DNA of 64,000 nt from Pseudacidovorax sp. (GTDB taxonomy: Bacteria; Pseudomonadota; Gammaproteobacteria; Burkholderiales; Burkholderiaceae_C), in NCBI RefSeq assembly GCF_017991995.1, contig NZ_JAGOPN010000017.1, positions 1-64,000 on the forward strand, given 5' to 3'. The notes under the pieces are model-generated. The model did no database searches, had not been told where the DNA came from, and saw only the letters and a program-made list of their open reading frames with translations. Within the stretch, counting starts at the first letter, position 1. The number at the start of each line of letters is the position of its first letter. The position numbers were made by a program, and so were the translations under genes. Shown here piece after piece: positions 53,833-62,703 of this stretch.

Positions 53833-55691
53833 CCCGCCGGCACCTTACGCTGCTGTTCGTGGCGGCGCTGGCCGCGGCCTGGCCGCTGCTGCCCGAGTTC
53901 ACCGCCACGGTGTTCAGCTACATCGGGCTGTACGCCCTGGTGGCGGCCGGGCTGGTCATGCTCACCGGCGTGGGCGGCATGACCTCCTTCGGGCAGGCGG
54001 CCTTCGTGGCCATCGGCGCCTATGCCACGGCCTGGGTCTGCACATCGCCCACGGCCGCCGCGGCGCTCTCGGCGCTGCCGCCGCCGCTGTGGCCCTGGGT
54101 GGGGCTGGCGCTCGGGCTGGCGCTCACCTTCGTGCTGGCCTGGGCGCTGGGCGGCATCACCGTCAAGCTCTCGGGCCATTACCTGCCGCTGTGCACCATC
54201 GCCTGGGGGCTGGGGCTGTACTACCTGTTCGGCAACCTGCAGGCGCTGGGCGGGCAGACGGGCATCACCGGTCTGCCGGCGCTCAGTGTCTTCGGTATCT
54301 CGCTGGCTTCGCCGCGTGTGCTGGGGCCGGTGATCTGGCTGGTGCTGCTGCTGGCCCTGTGGGCGCTGCACAACCTGCTGGATTCGCGGGAGGGGCGGGC
54401 CATCCGTGCGCTCAAGTCGGGCCGGCTGATGGCGGAATCGATGGGCGTGGACACGGCGCGGCAGCGTGCCCGCGTCTTCGTCCTGGCAGCGCTGCTCGCG
54501 GCGCTCTCGGGCTGGCTCTATGCGCACATGCAGCGCTTCGTCAATGCGACGCCTTTCGGCCTGAACGTGGGCATCGAATACCTGTTCATGGCCGTGGTCG
54601 GCGGCGCGGGTCATCTGTGGGGCGCTGTGCTGGGCGCCATGCTCATCACGCTGCTCAAGGAGCAGTTGCAGGACTGGCTGCCCCGTCTGCTCGGCGCCAG
54701 CGGCAACTTCGAGCAGATCGTCTTCGGCCTGCTGATGGTGCTGGTGCTGCAGCGCTTCGCCGAGGGCCTGTGGCCCACGCTGGCGCGGTGGGGCGGACGC
54801 TGGCTTCGGCCCGAACGCGAAGGGCCCGCCGCGGCGCCGGCTCGCGCATTGCCGGCGCGGGCCATGCAGCCGGCGGGCGCGCTGCTGCTGGAGGCGCGTG
54901 CCGTCACCAAGCGCTTCGGCGGCCTGGTGGCCAACAGCGCCGTCGACCTGACGCTGCGGGCCGGGGAGGTGCATGCGCTGATCGGCCCCAATGGCGCGGG
55001 CAAGAGCACCTTCTTCAACATGGTGTCGGGCGTGGACGACCCGAGCGAGGGCGAGGTGCGCCTGCTGGACGCGCCCATGCAGGGCCGGCCCTCGCGCGAG
55101 TTCGCGGCCCGCGGGCTGGGCCGCACCTTCCAGCATGTGCGCCTGCTGGGCGAGCGCAGCGTGCTCGAGAACGTGGCGCTGGGCGCCCACCTGCGCGGCC
55201 GGCGCGGCTGGTGGGCTGCGATGCTGCGGCTGGACCGGGCCGAAGAGGCGGCCCTGCTGGCCGAGGCCCGCCGGCAGATCGAGCGCTGCGGCCTGGGGGC
55301 CTTCGCCGACCGGCCGGCGGCCTCGCTGGCGCTGGGCCAGCAGCGGGTGGTCGAGATCGCACGCGCCCTGGCGGGCAACCCGGTGGCGCTGCTGCTGGAC
55401 GAGCCCGCCGCCGGCCTGCGCCACCTGGAGAAACAGGCACTGGCCGGCCTGCTGGCGCAACTGCGCGGCGAGGGCCTGGGCATCCTGGTGGTGGAACATG
55501 ACATGGAGTTCGTGATGAACCTGGCCGACCGCGTGACGGTGCTGGAGTTCGGCACCGTCATCGCCGAGGGAACGCCGGACGCGGTGCAGCGCAATCCGCG
55601 CGTGCTGGATGCCTATCTGGGCGGTGCGGAACCGGCCGCGCCTCCGACCTCGGCCCCCGCGGCCTCCGCGGTGCTGGAGCCGGCCGCATGA
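53829..55691 (+). CDS. Fused LivM permease - LivG ATPase
   Basis: A 620-residue fusion. Residues about 1-330 are a LivM permease ([40 protein letters not shown]). After a short Ala/Pro linker (about 335-352) the rest is a LivG ABC ATPase with Walker [15 protein letters not shown], signature [15 protein letters not shown] and [10 protein letters not shown]. The reading frame is continuous over both parts, so this is a real fusion and not a frameshift. The ATGA overlap links it to livH and livF. Confidence 0.94.
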   Translation: MTRRHLTLLFVAALAAAWPLLPEFTATVFSYIGLYALVAAGLVMLTGVGGMTSFGQAAFVAIGAYATAWVCTSPTAAAALSALPPPLWPWVGLALGLALTFVLAWALGGITVKLSGHYLPLCTIAWGLGLYYLFGNLQALGGQTGITGLPALSVFGISLASPRVLGPVIWLVLLLALWALHNLLDSREGRAIRALKSGRLMAESMGVDTARQRARVFVLAALLAALSGWLYAHMQRFVNATPFGLNVGIEYLFMAVVGGAGHLWGAVLGAMLITLLKEQLQDWLPRLLGASGNFEQIVFGLLMVLVLQRFAEGLWPTLARWGGRWLRPEREGPAAAPARALPARAMQPAGALLLEARAVTKRFGGLVANSAVDLTLRAGEVHALIGPNGAGKSTFFNMVSGVDDPSEGEVRLLDAPMQGRPSREFAARGLGRTFQHVRLLGERSVLENVALGAHLRGRRGWWAAMLRLDRAEEAALLAEARRQIERCGLGAFADRPAASLALGQQRVVEIARALAGNPVALLLDEPAAGLRHLEKQALAGLLAQLRGEGLGILVVEHDMEFVMNLADRVTVLEFGTVIAEGTPDAVQRNPRVLDAYLGGAEPAAPPTSAPAASAVLEPAA

Positions 55692-56461
55692 GCGCCCGGC
55701 TGGCCGCCGCCGAGGCCCGGCCCGGTGCCGCCCGGCCCGTGCTCGCGCTGGAGGACTTTCACGTCGCCTACGGCTCCGTCGAGGCCGTGCACGGCGTGGC
55801 CCTGCACATCGACGAGGGCGAGATCGTCACCGTCATCGGGCCCAACGGCGCGGGCAAGACCACGCTGCTGGCGGCGGCCATGGGGCTGCTGCCTTCGCGC
55901 GGCCGGCTGCGGCTGGCCGGCGAGCTGATCCCGCGGCCCAGCGTCGAGGCCATGGTGGCGCGCGGCGTGGCGCTGGTGCCCGAGCGGCGCGAGCTCTTCG
56001 GCGAGATGTCGGTCGAGGACAACCTGCTGCTCGGCGGCTTCTACCGCTGGCGCACGGGCCGCCGGGACCAGCGCGCCCGCATGGCCGAGGTGTTCGCCAT
56101 CTTTCCGCGGCTTCAGGAGCGGCGGACCCAGTGGGCCAGCACGCTCTCGGGCGGCGAGCGCCAGATGCTCGCCATCGGCCGTGCCCTGATGGCGCGCCCC
56201 CGACTGCTGATGCTGGACGAGCCCTCCCTGGGCTTGGCGCCGCTGATCGTGCGCGAGGTGCTGCAGGTGGTGGGGGCGTTGCGGTCGCAGGGCGTGTCGG
56301 TGCTGCTGGTGGAGCAGAACGCACGCGCCGCCCTGCAGGTGGCCGACCGCGGCTATGTGCTGGAGACCGGCCGCGTGGCGCTGCAAGGCCCGGCCGACGC
56401 GCTGCTGCATGACCGCCGCATCATCGACACCTACCTGGGCCTGGGGCAGCGCGGCGCGTGA
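55688..56461 (+). CDS. livF: Branched-chain-type ABC transporter ATPase LivF
   Basis: A 257-residue ABC ATPase of LivF type, with Walker A GPNGAGKTTLLAAAM, signature LSGGERQMLAIGRAL and LMLDEPSLGLAPL. It completes the transporter and overlaps the upstream fusion gene (ATGA). Confidence 0.95.
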   Translation: MSARLAAAEARPGAARPVLALEDFHVAYGSVEAVHGVALHIDEGEIVTVIGPNGAGKTTLLAAAMGLLPSRGRLRLAGELIPRPSVEAMVARGVALVPERRELFGEMSVEDNLLLGGFYRWRTGRRDQRARMAEVFAIFPRLQERRTQWASTLSGGERQMLAIGRALMARPRLLMLDEPSLGLAPLIVREVLQVVGALRSQGVSVLLVEQNARAALQVADRGYVLETGRVALQGPADALLHDRRIIDTYLGLGQRGA

Positions 56462-56516
56462 ATGGGCTGGCCCTGGGGCTCGTGCCCGTGGTCACCGACG
56501 ACGTGCCGGCAGATGG

Positions 56517-56939
56517 CTACTTCCAGGGCGTGGGGGTCGGCACCTCGCAGACGGGCTCGACGTCCACGCTCTTGAAGTCGGCCGGCGAGACGATCTCCAG
56601 GTACTCCATGTCCGGCGAGTAGTCGAACAGGTAGTGGCGGATGCCCGGGCGCTGGTGCACCACGTCGCCGGCCTCCACCAGCGTTTCCTTGTCCTCGTAC
56701 ATGAAGCGGGCCCAGCCCTTGACCATGATGACGATCTGGAAGTCCGCCTCGTGACGGTGCCAGCCCGTGCCCGTTTCGGGCGCCATGTTTGCCTTGACCA
56801 GGTGCGCGATCACCTTGCCATGGGTGGCCTCGGCGATGCCGAGGTCCCGGTAGAGGAAAAAGTCCCGCAGCCCGCCCGACTGGTAGTCGGTGTCGCCGGG
56901 CTTGACGTGCGAGAACTCCGTGGTGGTCCGATCCAACAT
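56517..56939 (-). CDS. Cupin-domain protein
   Basis: A 140-residue single cupin. The metal-binding motif region is [14 protein letters not shown] with a second motif [14 protein letters not shown]. It probably binds a metal. AGGAAGGAG precedes the ATG at 56939. The substrate is unknown. It lies between livF and aroC on the opposite strand. Confidence 0.88.
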   Translation of the reverse strand: MLDRTTTEFSHVKPGDTDYQSGGLRDFFLYRDLGIAEATHGKVIAHLVKANMAPETGTGWHRHEADFQIVIMVKGWARFMYEDKETLVEAGDVVHQRPGIRHYLFDYSPDMEYLEIVSPADFKSVDVEPVCEVPTPTPWK

Positions 56940-57040
56940 GGGGCGCGCTCCTTCCTGGGTGGGTGCTGCGCCGCAACATGCATAAAGCGTTCCCGCAGCA
57001 GGACGCCCCGGTATCGACACGCACCGATAATCGGGCGCCT

Positions 57041-58177
57041 ATGAGCGGCAACACCTTCGGCACCCTGTTCGCGGTGACCAACTTCGGCGAATCCCACGGC
57101 CCCGCGATCGGCTGCGTCATCGACGGCTGCCCCCCCGGCATGGCCCTTTCGGAGGCAGACATCCAGCCCGACCTGGACCGCCGGCGGCCCGGCACCAGCC
57201 GGCACGTCACGCAGCGCAACGAGCCCGATGCGGTGCAGATCCTCTCCGGCGTGTACGAAGGCAAGACCACCGGCACACCCATTGCGCTGCTGATCCAGAA
57301 CACCGACCAGCGCAGCAAGGACTACGGCGAGATTGCGCGCCAGTTCCGCCCCGGCCATGCCGACTTCAGCTACTTCAAGAAGTACGGCATCCGCGATCCG
57401 CGCGGGGGCGGCCGTTCGTCGGCCCGCCTCACGGCGCCGATGGTGGCGGCCGGCGCGGTGGCCAAGAAGTGGCTGCGCGAGCAGTACGGCACCGAGTTCC
57501 GCGGCTGCATGACGCAGATCGGCGAGCAGGTGATCGGCTTCGAGAGCTGGGACCACGTGCCCAACAACCCCTTCTTCGCGCCCGTGGCCGACGTTTCGGC
57601 CCTGGAGGCCTACATGGACGCGCTGCGCAAGGCGCAGGACTCCTGCGGCGCCCGCCTGCGCGTGGTGGCCACCGGCATGCCTGCCGGCCTGGGCCAGCCG
57701 CTGTTCGACAAGCTCGATGCCGACATCGCCTACGCCATGATGGGCATCAACGCCGTCAAGGGCGTGGAGATCGGCGCCGGTTTCGCCAGCGTGACGCAGC
57801 GCGGCAGCATGCACGGCGACGCCATGCGGCCCGACGGCTTCGACAGCAACAACGCGGGCGGCGTGCTGGGCGGCATCAGCACGGGGCAGGACCTGGAGGT
57901 GGCCATCGCCATCAAGCCGACCAGCTCGATCACCACGCCCCGTACTTCGGTGGACGTGGACGGCCGGCCGGTCGAGGTGGTGACCAAGGGCCGCCACGAT
58001 CCGTGCGTGGGCATCCGCGCCACGCCCATCGCCGAGGCCATGCTGGCGCTGGTGGTGATGGAACACGCCTTGCGCCAGCGCGCCCAGTGCGGCGAGCCGG
58101 GCGCGGCCTTTCCTGTGGTGCGAGGCGACAAGGCCCAGGCCGACCGACCGGAGGGCCTGCAGGCCTCCTTCCTGTAG
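57041..58177 (+). CDS. aroC: Chorismate synthase
   Basis: A 378-residue enzyme with [18 protein letters not shown] at the start, [16 protein letters not shown] and the C-terminal [17 protein letters not shown]. It makes chorismate from EPSP using reduced flavin. A GATAAT element lies nine bases before the ATG and no Shine-Dalgarno is seen, so the transcript may be leaderless. Confidence 0.97.
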   Translation: MSGNTFGTLFAVTNFGESHGPAIGCVIDGCPPGMALSEADIQPDLDRRRPGTSRHVTQRNEPDAVQILSGVYEGKTTGTPIALLIQNTDQRSKDYGEIARQFRPGHADFSYFKKYGIRDPRGGGRSSARLTAPMVAAGAVAKKWLREQYGTEFRGCMTQIGEQVIGFESWDHVPNNPFFAPVADVSALEAYMDALRKAQDSCGARLRVVATGMPAGLGQPLFDKLDADIAYAMMGINAVKGVEIGAGFASVTQRGSMHGDAMRPDGFDSNNAGGVLGGISTGQDLEVAIAIKPTSSITTPRTSVDVDGRPVEVVTKGRHDPCVGIRATPIAEAMLALVVMEHALRQRAQCGEPGAAFPVVRGDKAQADRPEGLQASFL

Positions 58178-59364
58178 TGGCCGACCCGGCCACCACGCCC
58201 TCTGCCGCCGCCAGCCGGCGTCCGCTGCTCGCCTTCGCGGGGCTGTCGGCCAGCTATTTCGCCCACATCGGCTTCTTCAATCCCTACCTGCCGCTGTGGC
58301 TGCAGAGCCTGGGGCTGCCGATCTTCACCATCAGCCTGCTGACCTCGGTGCAGTCCTTCACCCGGGTGTTCGCGCCCTATGCCTGGGGCACGCTGTCGGA
58401 CCGCACGGGCGAGCGCGTGAAGCTGCTGCGCATCAGTGCGGCGGTCGCCATGGCGGCATCGCTGGGGCTCTGGTGGAGTGGCGGGCACTGGTGGATCGCG
58501 CTGGTGCTGCTGGTCATGTTCACCCACACCAGCTCGATGATGTCGCTCACCGAGGCGGCGCTGGCGCACCTGGTGGCGGGGGACTGGGGCCGCTATGGAC
58601 GCATCCGGCTGTGCGGTTCGGCGGGCTTTCTGGTGACCGTGTTCCTGGCCGGGGCCTGGTTCGACCGCTTCGGCATGGGGCACTTCCCGGGCTGGGCGCT
58701 GGTCACGCTGGGGCTGGTGCTCTTCGCCACGCTCAGGCTGCCCGATCACCGCGAGCCCGTGGCTGCCCGCGGCGGAGTGCACGAGCCGGTCGGGCCGGTG
58801 CTGCAGCGGCCGGTGGTGCGCTGGTTCTTCGCCTCGCTGTTCTTTCATGTCACGGCGCACTTCGCCATCTACGGCTTCTTCTCGCTCTACCTCGATTCGA
58901 TCGGCTACGACAAGGCGGCCATCGGCGCGCTCTGGGCGCTGTCGGTGGCGGCCGAAGTGGCCTGGTTCGGGCTGCAGGGCCGAGTGGTGCGGCGGCTGCG
59001 CATGCCGCAGTGGCTGCTGCTGTGCGGCGTGGCCGCCGTGCTGCGCTTGGGCCTGACCGCCGGGCTGGGCCAGTGGGTCTGGGCGCTGGTGCTGGGGCAG
59101 ATGCTGCATGCCCTGAGCTTCGCGGCGCACCACACCACCTGCATCGCGATGGTGACGGAGCACTTTCCGGGGCGGCTGCGCGGGCGGGGGCAGGCGCTGT
59201 TCACCGTGATCGGCTACGGCCTGGGTGGCGTGCTGGGCATGCTGGCCGGCGGGGCGGTGGCGCAGCAGATGGGTTATGTGGTCATGTTCTGGGCGGCGAC
59301 GGCCCTGGCGGTCATCGGCAGCCTGTGCGCGTGGCGCGCGAAGGTCGAGGAGGGCCGCGCATGA
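58177..59364 (+). CDS. MFS transporter, MFS_1-like
   Basis: A 395-residue 12-helix major facilitator protein. It starts at GTG 58177, sharing a base with the aroC stop (TAGTG). Segments include GLSASYFAHIGFFNPYLPLWLQ and DRTGERVKLLRISA. It resembles nucleoside- or phenylpropionate-permease-like MFS_1 proteins. The substrate is unknown. Confidence 0.85.
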   Translation: MADPATTPSAAASRRPLLAFAGLSASYFAHIGFFNPYLPLWLQSLGLPIFTISLLTSVQSFTRVFAPYAWGTLSDRTGERVKLLRISAAVAMAASLGLWWSGGHWWIALVLLVMFTHTSSMMSLTEAALAHLVAGDWGRYGRIRLCGSAGFLVTVFLAGAWFDRFGMGHFPGWALVTLGLVLFATLRLPDHREPVAARGGVHEPVGPVLQRPVVRWFFASLFFHVTAHFAIYGFFSLYLDSIGYDKAAIGALWALSVAAEVAWFGLQGRVVRRLRMPQWLLLCGVAAVLRLGLTAGLGQWVWALVLGQMLHALSFAAHHTTCIAMVTEHFPGRLRGRGQALFTVIGYGLGGVLGMLAGGAVAQQMGYVVMFWAATALAVIGSLCAWRAKVEEGRA

Positions 59365-60587
59365 GTGACGCTGCCCCGGATCGCCCGCGCCGCGGCATCG
59401 CCTTCGCCATGCTGCTGCCGCTGCTGCTGGCCGCGCAGCCGGTGGCCACCGACAGCTACCTGCCCGCGCTGCCCGAGATCGCGCGCGACCTGGGCTCGGC
59501 CAGCAGCAGCCTGACGGTCTTCATCCTGGCCTTCGGCGTGGCGCAATTGCTGTGCGGCCCGCTGGCCGACCGCTTCGGCCGGCGGCCGGTGCTGCTGGCG
59601 GGCCTGGGCGCCTATGCCGTCGCGGCCCTGGGCTGCGCGCTGGCGGGCAGCGTGCTGCTGCTGGCGGCCGGCCGGGCGGTGCAGGGCTTTGCCATGGCCG
59701 CCATCCTGGTGTGCTCGCGGGCCGCGGTGCGCGACCTGTACCCCGCCCACCAGGGGCCGCAGGTGATGGCCCGCGGGCTGACGGGCCTTGGCGTGGTGGC
59801 GCTGATGTCACCGCTGCTGGGCGCCTGGGGCGTGGAGGCCCTGGGCTGGCGCTGGGTGCTGGTGGGCATGGCGATCTACGCGCTGGTGCTGCTGGGGCTG
59901 TGCTGGCATTCCTTCGCCGAGACGCACCGGCCGATGCTGGCCGGCGCCCTGGACGCACCCGATGCCTCCGCGCCCCGTGGCAGCGCGCGGGAGGTCTGGC
60001 GCAACCGGCCTTTCCGCGCCTGGGCCTCGCTGGCGGCCTGCACCTATGGCGGGCTGTTCTGCTTCCTGCTGCTGTCGCCCATGGTCTACATCGGCTACCT
60101 CGGCATGTCGCCAGTCATGTACGGCTGGGTGCCGGCGGGCGGTTCCGTCGTCTACATCAGCAGCACGCTGCTGTGCCGGCGGCTGCTGTCCCGGGTGGGG
60201 CCGGTGCGCACGGTGCAGATCGGCTCGGTGCTCAGCCTGACCGGTGCGAGCATCCAGGCGCTCGGCTGCCTGCTGCTGCCGCATTCGCCCTTGCCGCTGC
60301 TGGCCGGACATGCGGTGTATGTGATGGGCCATGGCATCCACCAGCCCTGCGGCCAGGCGGGCGCGGTGGGCGACCTGCCGCACCTGGCGGGACGGGCCGT
60401 GTCGTGGTCGGGCTTCCTGATGATGCTGGTGGCCTTCTGCGCCGGGCAGACGGCGGCGCTGTTCGTGGATGCGCGCTATTCGGCGGGAGCCTGGCCGATG
60501 GTGCTGCCACTGCTGCTGGCGGGGGCGGCGCTGGTCGGCATCGCCTATGGCTGGCTGCCTCGCCTGCAGCGCACCCGGCGCAGCTGA
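59361..60587 (+). CDS. MFS multidrug transporter, Bcr/CflA family
   Basis: A 408-residue 12-helix transporter with the family opening VATDSYLPALPEIARDLG and GPLADRFGRRPVLLAG (motif A). Bcr/CflA proteins export drugs such as bicyclomycin or small metabolites. It overlaps the upstream MFS gene by four bases (ATGA). Confidence 0.9.
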   Translation: MSDAAPDRPRRGIAFAMLLPLLLAAQPVATDSYLPALPEIARDLGSASSSLTVFILAFGVAQLLCGPLADRFGRRPVLLAGLGAYAVAALGCALAGSVLLLAAGRAVQGFAMAAILVCSRAAVRDLYPAHQGPQVMARGLTGLGVVALMSPLLGAWGVEALGWRWVLVGMAIYALVLLGLCWHSFAETHRPMLAGALDAPDASAPRGSAREVWRNRPFRAWASLAACTYGGLFCFLLLSPMVYIGYLGMSPVMYGWVPAGGSVVYISSTLLCRRLLSRVGPVRTVQIGSVLSLTGASIQALGCLLLPHSPLPLLAGHAVYVMGHGIHQPCGQAGAVGDLPHLAGRAVSWSGFLMMLVAFCAGQTAALFVDARYSAGAWPMVLPLLLAGAALVGIAYGWLPRLQRTRRS

Positions 60588-60673
60588 ACGCCTGGCCTGG
60601 CCGCGTCCTCAGGCAGGATGACCCAAAGGCCTGGACGGTGCAGGTGTGGCCGGCCGAACGCAGAATGGCGCGC

Positions 60674-61345
60674 ATGAACACCCTGCGCATTGATTTCGTC
60701 TCCGATGTGTCCTGCCCCTGGTGCGCCGTCGGCCTGGCTTCGCTCCAGACCGCCATGGCGCGCGTGGCGCCGGACGTCCAGGTCGACCTGCATTTCCAGC
60801 CTTTCGAACTCAATCCGGACATGGTGGCCGAGGGCGAGGATTCCATCGAGCACCTGATGCGCAAGTACGGCATCGACGAGACCCAGGTGCGTGCCAACGG
60901 CGAGGTGCTGCGCCAGCGCGGCGAGGCGGTGGGCTTTCCCTTCAACCTCGACATGCGCAAGCGGGTGTGGAACACCTTCGATGCCCATCGCCTGCTGCAC
61001 TGGGCCGAGCTGGAAGGCTCGGACAAGCAGCTGGCCTTGAAGAAGGCGCTGTTCAAGGCCTACTTCCTCGACGGCCTGAGCCCGGCCGATCATGAACTGC
61101 TGGTGCGGCTGGCGGCCGAGGCGGGCCTCGACGCCGAGCGTGCCCGGGCCCTCCTGGCCAGCGACGAGTTCACCGACGAGGTGCGTGCGACCGAACGCAT
61201 GTTCACACAGGCGGGCATCCATTCGGTGCCGGCCATCATCCTCAACCGGCAGCACCTGATCTCCGGCGGCCAGCCGCCCGAGGTGTTCGAGCGGGCGCTC
61301 AGGCAGATTGCGGGCGCGCAGCCTTCTTCCGTGATGGAGGCTTGA
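60674..61345 (+). CDS. DsbA-family FrnE-like oxidoreductase
   Basis: A 223-residue cytoplasmic DsbA-fold protein. The CPWC active site is at residues 14-17 (SDVSCPWCAVG), with the later FTQAGIHSVPAIILN cis-Pro loop. It is a FrnE-type thiol oxidoreductase/isomerase. A further in-frame ATG lies nine bases upstream (60665). A CAGAAT element precedes the start without clear Shine-Dalgarno. The 3-prime end overlaps the convergent next gene by 47 bases. Confidence 0.9.
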   Translation: MNTLRIDFVSDVSCPWCAVGLASLQTAMARVAPDVQVDLHFQPFELNPDMVAEGEDSIEHLMRKYGIDETQVRANGEVLRQRGEAVGFPFNLDMRKRVWNTFDAHRLLHWAELEGSDKQLALKKALFKAYFLDGLSPADHELLVRLAAEAGLDAERARALLASDEFTDEVRATERMFTQAGIHSVPAIILNRQHLISGGQPPEVFERALRQIAGAQPSSVMEA

Positions 61346-62447
61346 CCCGCGCCTCCCATCGGGCCACGCCGATGGCCACCCCATAGAGGGCGCCGAAGAC
61401 CACGCCCAGCATCAGCGCATCGCCCCACCAGGGCCGGACGTGGAAGTCGCCACCCCAGACCACCAGGACCACGAACACGGCGACCAGGTGGGCGCAGAAC
61501 ACGGAGAGGGAGGCACTGCCCAGCGTCTCCAGCACGCGCGGGCGGGGCAGGTGCTTCAGCCAGGTGGGTCCGTAGCGCAGGACCACGATGCCGATGGCCA
61601 CCAGGTTCAGCAGGCGCAGCGGCGCCAGTCGCCACTTGTCGAACCACTCGTTGAGCGTATCGTGGCTGCCGAAGGGCGCCTGGCCGGTGGGGCCCAGATG
61701 GCGCCACAGCATCACCACGATGACCGTGACCACGGCCGCGCGCACGACGCCCGCCGGGAATTCGAGCTTCGGGGGCAGCGCATCGTGCCGGCTGCAGCCC
61801 AACCATAGCCCGGCGAACCACAGGAACTGCCAGGCCAGCGAATCGAAGGAGCCCGTCTCGTCGATGGGCACTGGAATGCCGAGCAGTGCCTGCGCCGCGC
61901 GGTACAGAAGGTTGGTGAAGCCGAATTGCGCCAGCAGCCAAAGGCCGGCGCTCACCATCAGCGGCCGCTTCCAGCCATGGCGCATGCCGTAGGCCATGAC
62001 CCAGGGGCTGGCCAGCATGAACAGGATGTACATGGGCAGGATGTCGAGAAGGGCCGGCTCGTGCACCAACGCCAGTGCCCAGACGAAGGCCTGGTGCGGA
62101 TAGGCGATGAAGTAGCGCACCCGTTCGTGCACCGCCGGCTGATCGGCCCGCAGGCCCAGCCCTGCGATCACGAAAAAGAGGAACAGCAGCAGCGCCGCCT
62201 GGCACAGATAGACCGTCACCGCGCGCCGCCAGAAGGCCTGCCGCATGGCCGCCACGCCCTTCTGGTGGCCGATGCCACCGTACACCAGGCCGCACACGAA
62301 GGCCGACAGCAGCACGAAACCCTCGGCCGCCGAGACGAAGCCGAAGGGCTGGCCCAACGGGTCGGTGAGCCGCGACGGCAGGTGCGTGACGGTCATCAGC
62401 ACGAGCATCAGCCCGCGCAGCGCGTCGATTTCCCAGAGGCGGCGCAT
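61299..62447 (-). CDS. OpgC-domain membrane acyltransferase-like protein
   Basis: A 382-residue membrane protein with about ten helices. It begins MRRLWEIDALRGLMLVLMTVTHLPSRL, the OpgC/acyltransferase-3-like first helix. OpgC adds succinyl groups to periplasmic glucans. This one is an OpgC-domain protein of unknown substrate. The ATG at 62447 is chosen over an upstream frame to 62531. Confidence 0.88.
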   Translation of the reverse strand: MRRLWEIDALRGLMLVLMTVTHLPSRLTDPLGQPFGFVSAAEGFVLLSAFVCGLVYGGIGHQKGVAAMRQAFWRRAVTVYLCQAALLLFLFFVIAGLGLRADQPAVHERVRYFIAYPHQAFVWALALVHEPALLDILPMYILFMLASPWVMAYGMRHGWKRPLMVSAGLWLLAQFGFTNLLYRAAQALLGIPVPIDETGSFDSLAWQFLWFAGLWLGCSRHDALPPKLEFPAGVVRAAVVTVIVVMLWRHLGPTGQAPFGSHDTLNEWFDKWRLAPLRLLNLVAIGIVVLRYGPTWLKHLPRPRVLETLGSASLSVFCAHLVAVFVVLVVWGGDFHVRPWWGDALMLGVVFGALYGVAIGVARWEARVKPPSRKKAARPQSA

Positions 62448-62703
62448 GGTGGATCCGGTTGAAAGGCGGCGAGCATCGCAAGGCCCGGGTCGGGCCGCGG
62501 TGCGCCGGGGCCCCCGGCCGGTGTAGGACATGGGGCGCGCGCCACCGCTCGCCGTGCCGGGCCTGCCTGTGTGTGAGGAGTGCCGGCCGGTCAGGTTCGC
62601 CTGTTCCCAGATCTTTACATTTGTTGCGGTGGCGGCGCGTCAACGCCAGCGGCATCGCGCGGGTTGATCCGGCATCGTGCAGGCCACCTCGTCAGGAGAT
62701 CCC
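62448..62703. other. Divergent gap between OpgC-like and DUF1800 genes
   Basis: A 256-base non-coding stretch. A short A+T-rich patch near 62614-62626 (ATCTTTACATTTG) holds a TACATT -10-like hexamer on the plus strand. No good -35, operator or RNA is seen. A GAGAT-containing CAGGAGA Shine-Dalgarno lies just before the DUF1800 ATG. Confidence 0.35.

Noticed and set aside
53829-55691. Frameshift or sequencing join between livM and livG
   Set aside because: The two domains are in the same continuous frame, with an Ala/Pro linker typical of fusions and no leftover start or stop.
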